NCBI GenBank assembly: GCA_946612455.1
Contig: CAMOER010000039.1
Span: forward strand, 1-22,455
DNA length: 22,455 nucleotides
Source: UBA3305 sp002373555
Lineage (GTDB): Bacteria; Bacillota; Clostridia; Lachnospirales; Lachnospiraceae
Direction of reading: 5' to 3'
The position numbers and the translations under genes were made by a program. Below the pieces are notes generated by a model. That model worked only from the letters and a program-made list of their open reading frames with translations, ran no database searches and was not told the DNA's origin. This document shows positions 22,365 to 22,455 of the stretch, in pieces (the stretch's first letter is position 1; every line of letters begins with the position of its first letter).

Positions 22365-22407
22365 AAAAGAGGAGAGTCCGCGATTCCTGCGGATTCTCCT
22401 CTTTTTT
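22365..22407 (+). terminator. strong intrinsic terminator after azlD
   Basis: GAGGAGA-G-TCCGC (22369-22381) pairs with GCGGA-T-TCTCCTC (22389-22401), with one G-U pair and a 7-nt loop. It is flanked by AAAA upstream and a T run to 22407 downstream. The A run also makes it a candidate on the opposite strand. Confidence 0.93.
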
Positions 22408-22432
22408 AGTACCATAAAAGTGTAGTTGTTAG

Positions 22433-22447
22433 AGAGTAATTAACTCT
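22433..22447. other. short dyad at the right edge
   Basis: AGAGT (22433-22437) and ACTCT (22443-22447) flank AATTA in an AT-rich stretch. It could be an operator or promoter part of a gene beyond the window. Too little context remains to say more. Confidence 0.3.
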
Positions 22448-22455
22448 GACATCTG

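Noticed and set aside
1..22455. CRISPR arrays, insertion sequences, prophage or integrase genes
   Set aside because: No regularly spaced repeats, transposase or recombinase motifs or terminal inverted repeats were seen. The repeats present are short coding repeats within infB and the surface gene.

Overview
The window is a ~22 kb piece of chromosome from a Gram-positive Firmicute, most likely a clostridial anaerobe close to Lachnospiraceae. This is inferred from gene order, the protein flavour and moderately high GC; no 16S rRNA is present to confirm it. The gene order rimP-nusA-rnpM(ylxR)-L7Ae(ylxQ)-infB-rbfA-nrnA-truB-ribF-rpsO-pnp is the conserved Firmicutes translation/transcription cluster. 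All recognised genes lie on the + strand.

Layout. (1) 1-192: two tandem tRNA-Glu(CTC) genes, the first cut by the window edge, then an intrinsic terminator. (2) 193-5757: an AT-rich intergenic region with a promoter and a possibly structured 5' leader. It precedes one very large secreted repeat protein (1739 aa) with a signal peptide, a Lys/Glu-rich stalk, several InlB-type repeats, an acidic 9-residue repeat and a three-helix C-terminal membrane anchor; no LPXTG was seen. (3) 5750-18074: the core cluster. It has a good extended -10 promoter and a perfect 12-bp hairpin ahead of rimP, an intrinsic terminator between infB and rbfA, an NlpC/P60 peptidoglycan hydrolase gene translationally coupled to ribF, a second promoter with a GC-rich leader ahead of rpsO, a terminator between rpsO and pnp, and a final terminator after pnp. 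(4) 18129-21310: a new transcription unit. It has a strong promoter, an array of AGTGA-type half sites at the start point and a leader hairpin, then three small uncharacterised genes tightly packed ahead of a CstA-family transporter gene. (5) 21334-22407: an azlC-azlD pair (branched-chain amino acid exporter family) with a strong terminator, then a short unexplained dyad at the right edge.

How they fit. The central block supplies ribosome maturation (RimP, RbfA, S15), initiation (IF2), tRNA modification (TruB), transcription termination control (NusA), RNA turnover (PNPase, NrnA, RnpM) and flavin cofactors (RibF). Its internal terminators and promoters suggest it is expressed in at least three dosage-adjusted segments. 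The most poorly described part is the three-gene unit fused to cstA. One gene looks like an IscA/HesB-like fold without any cysteine, one is unrecognised, and one may belong to a domain-of-unknown-function family. Their promoter carries an unusually dense set of dyads. I see no CRISPR array, insertion sequence, prophage or origin in the window.
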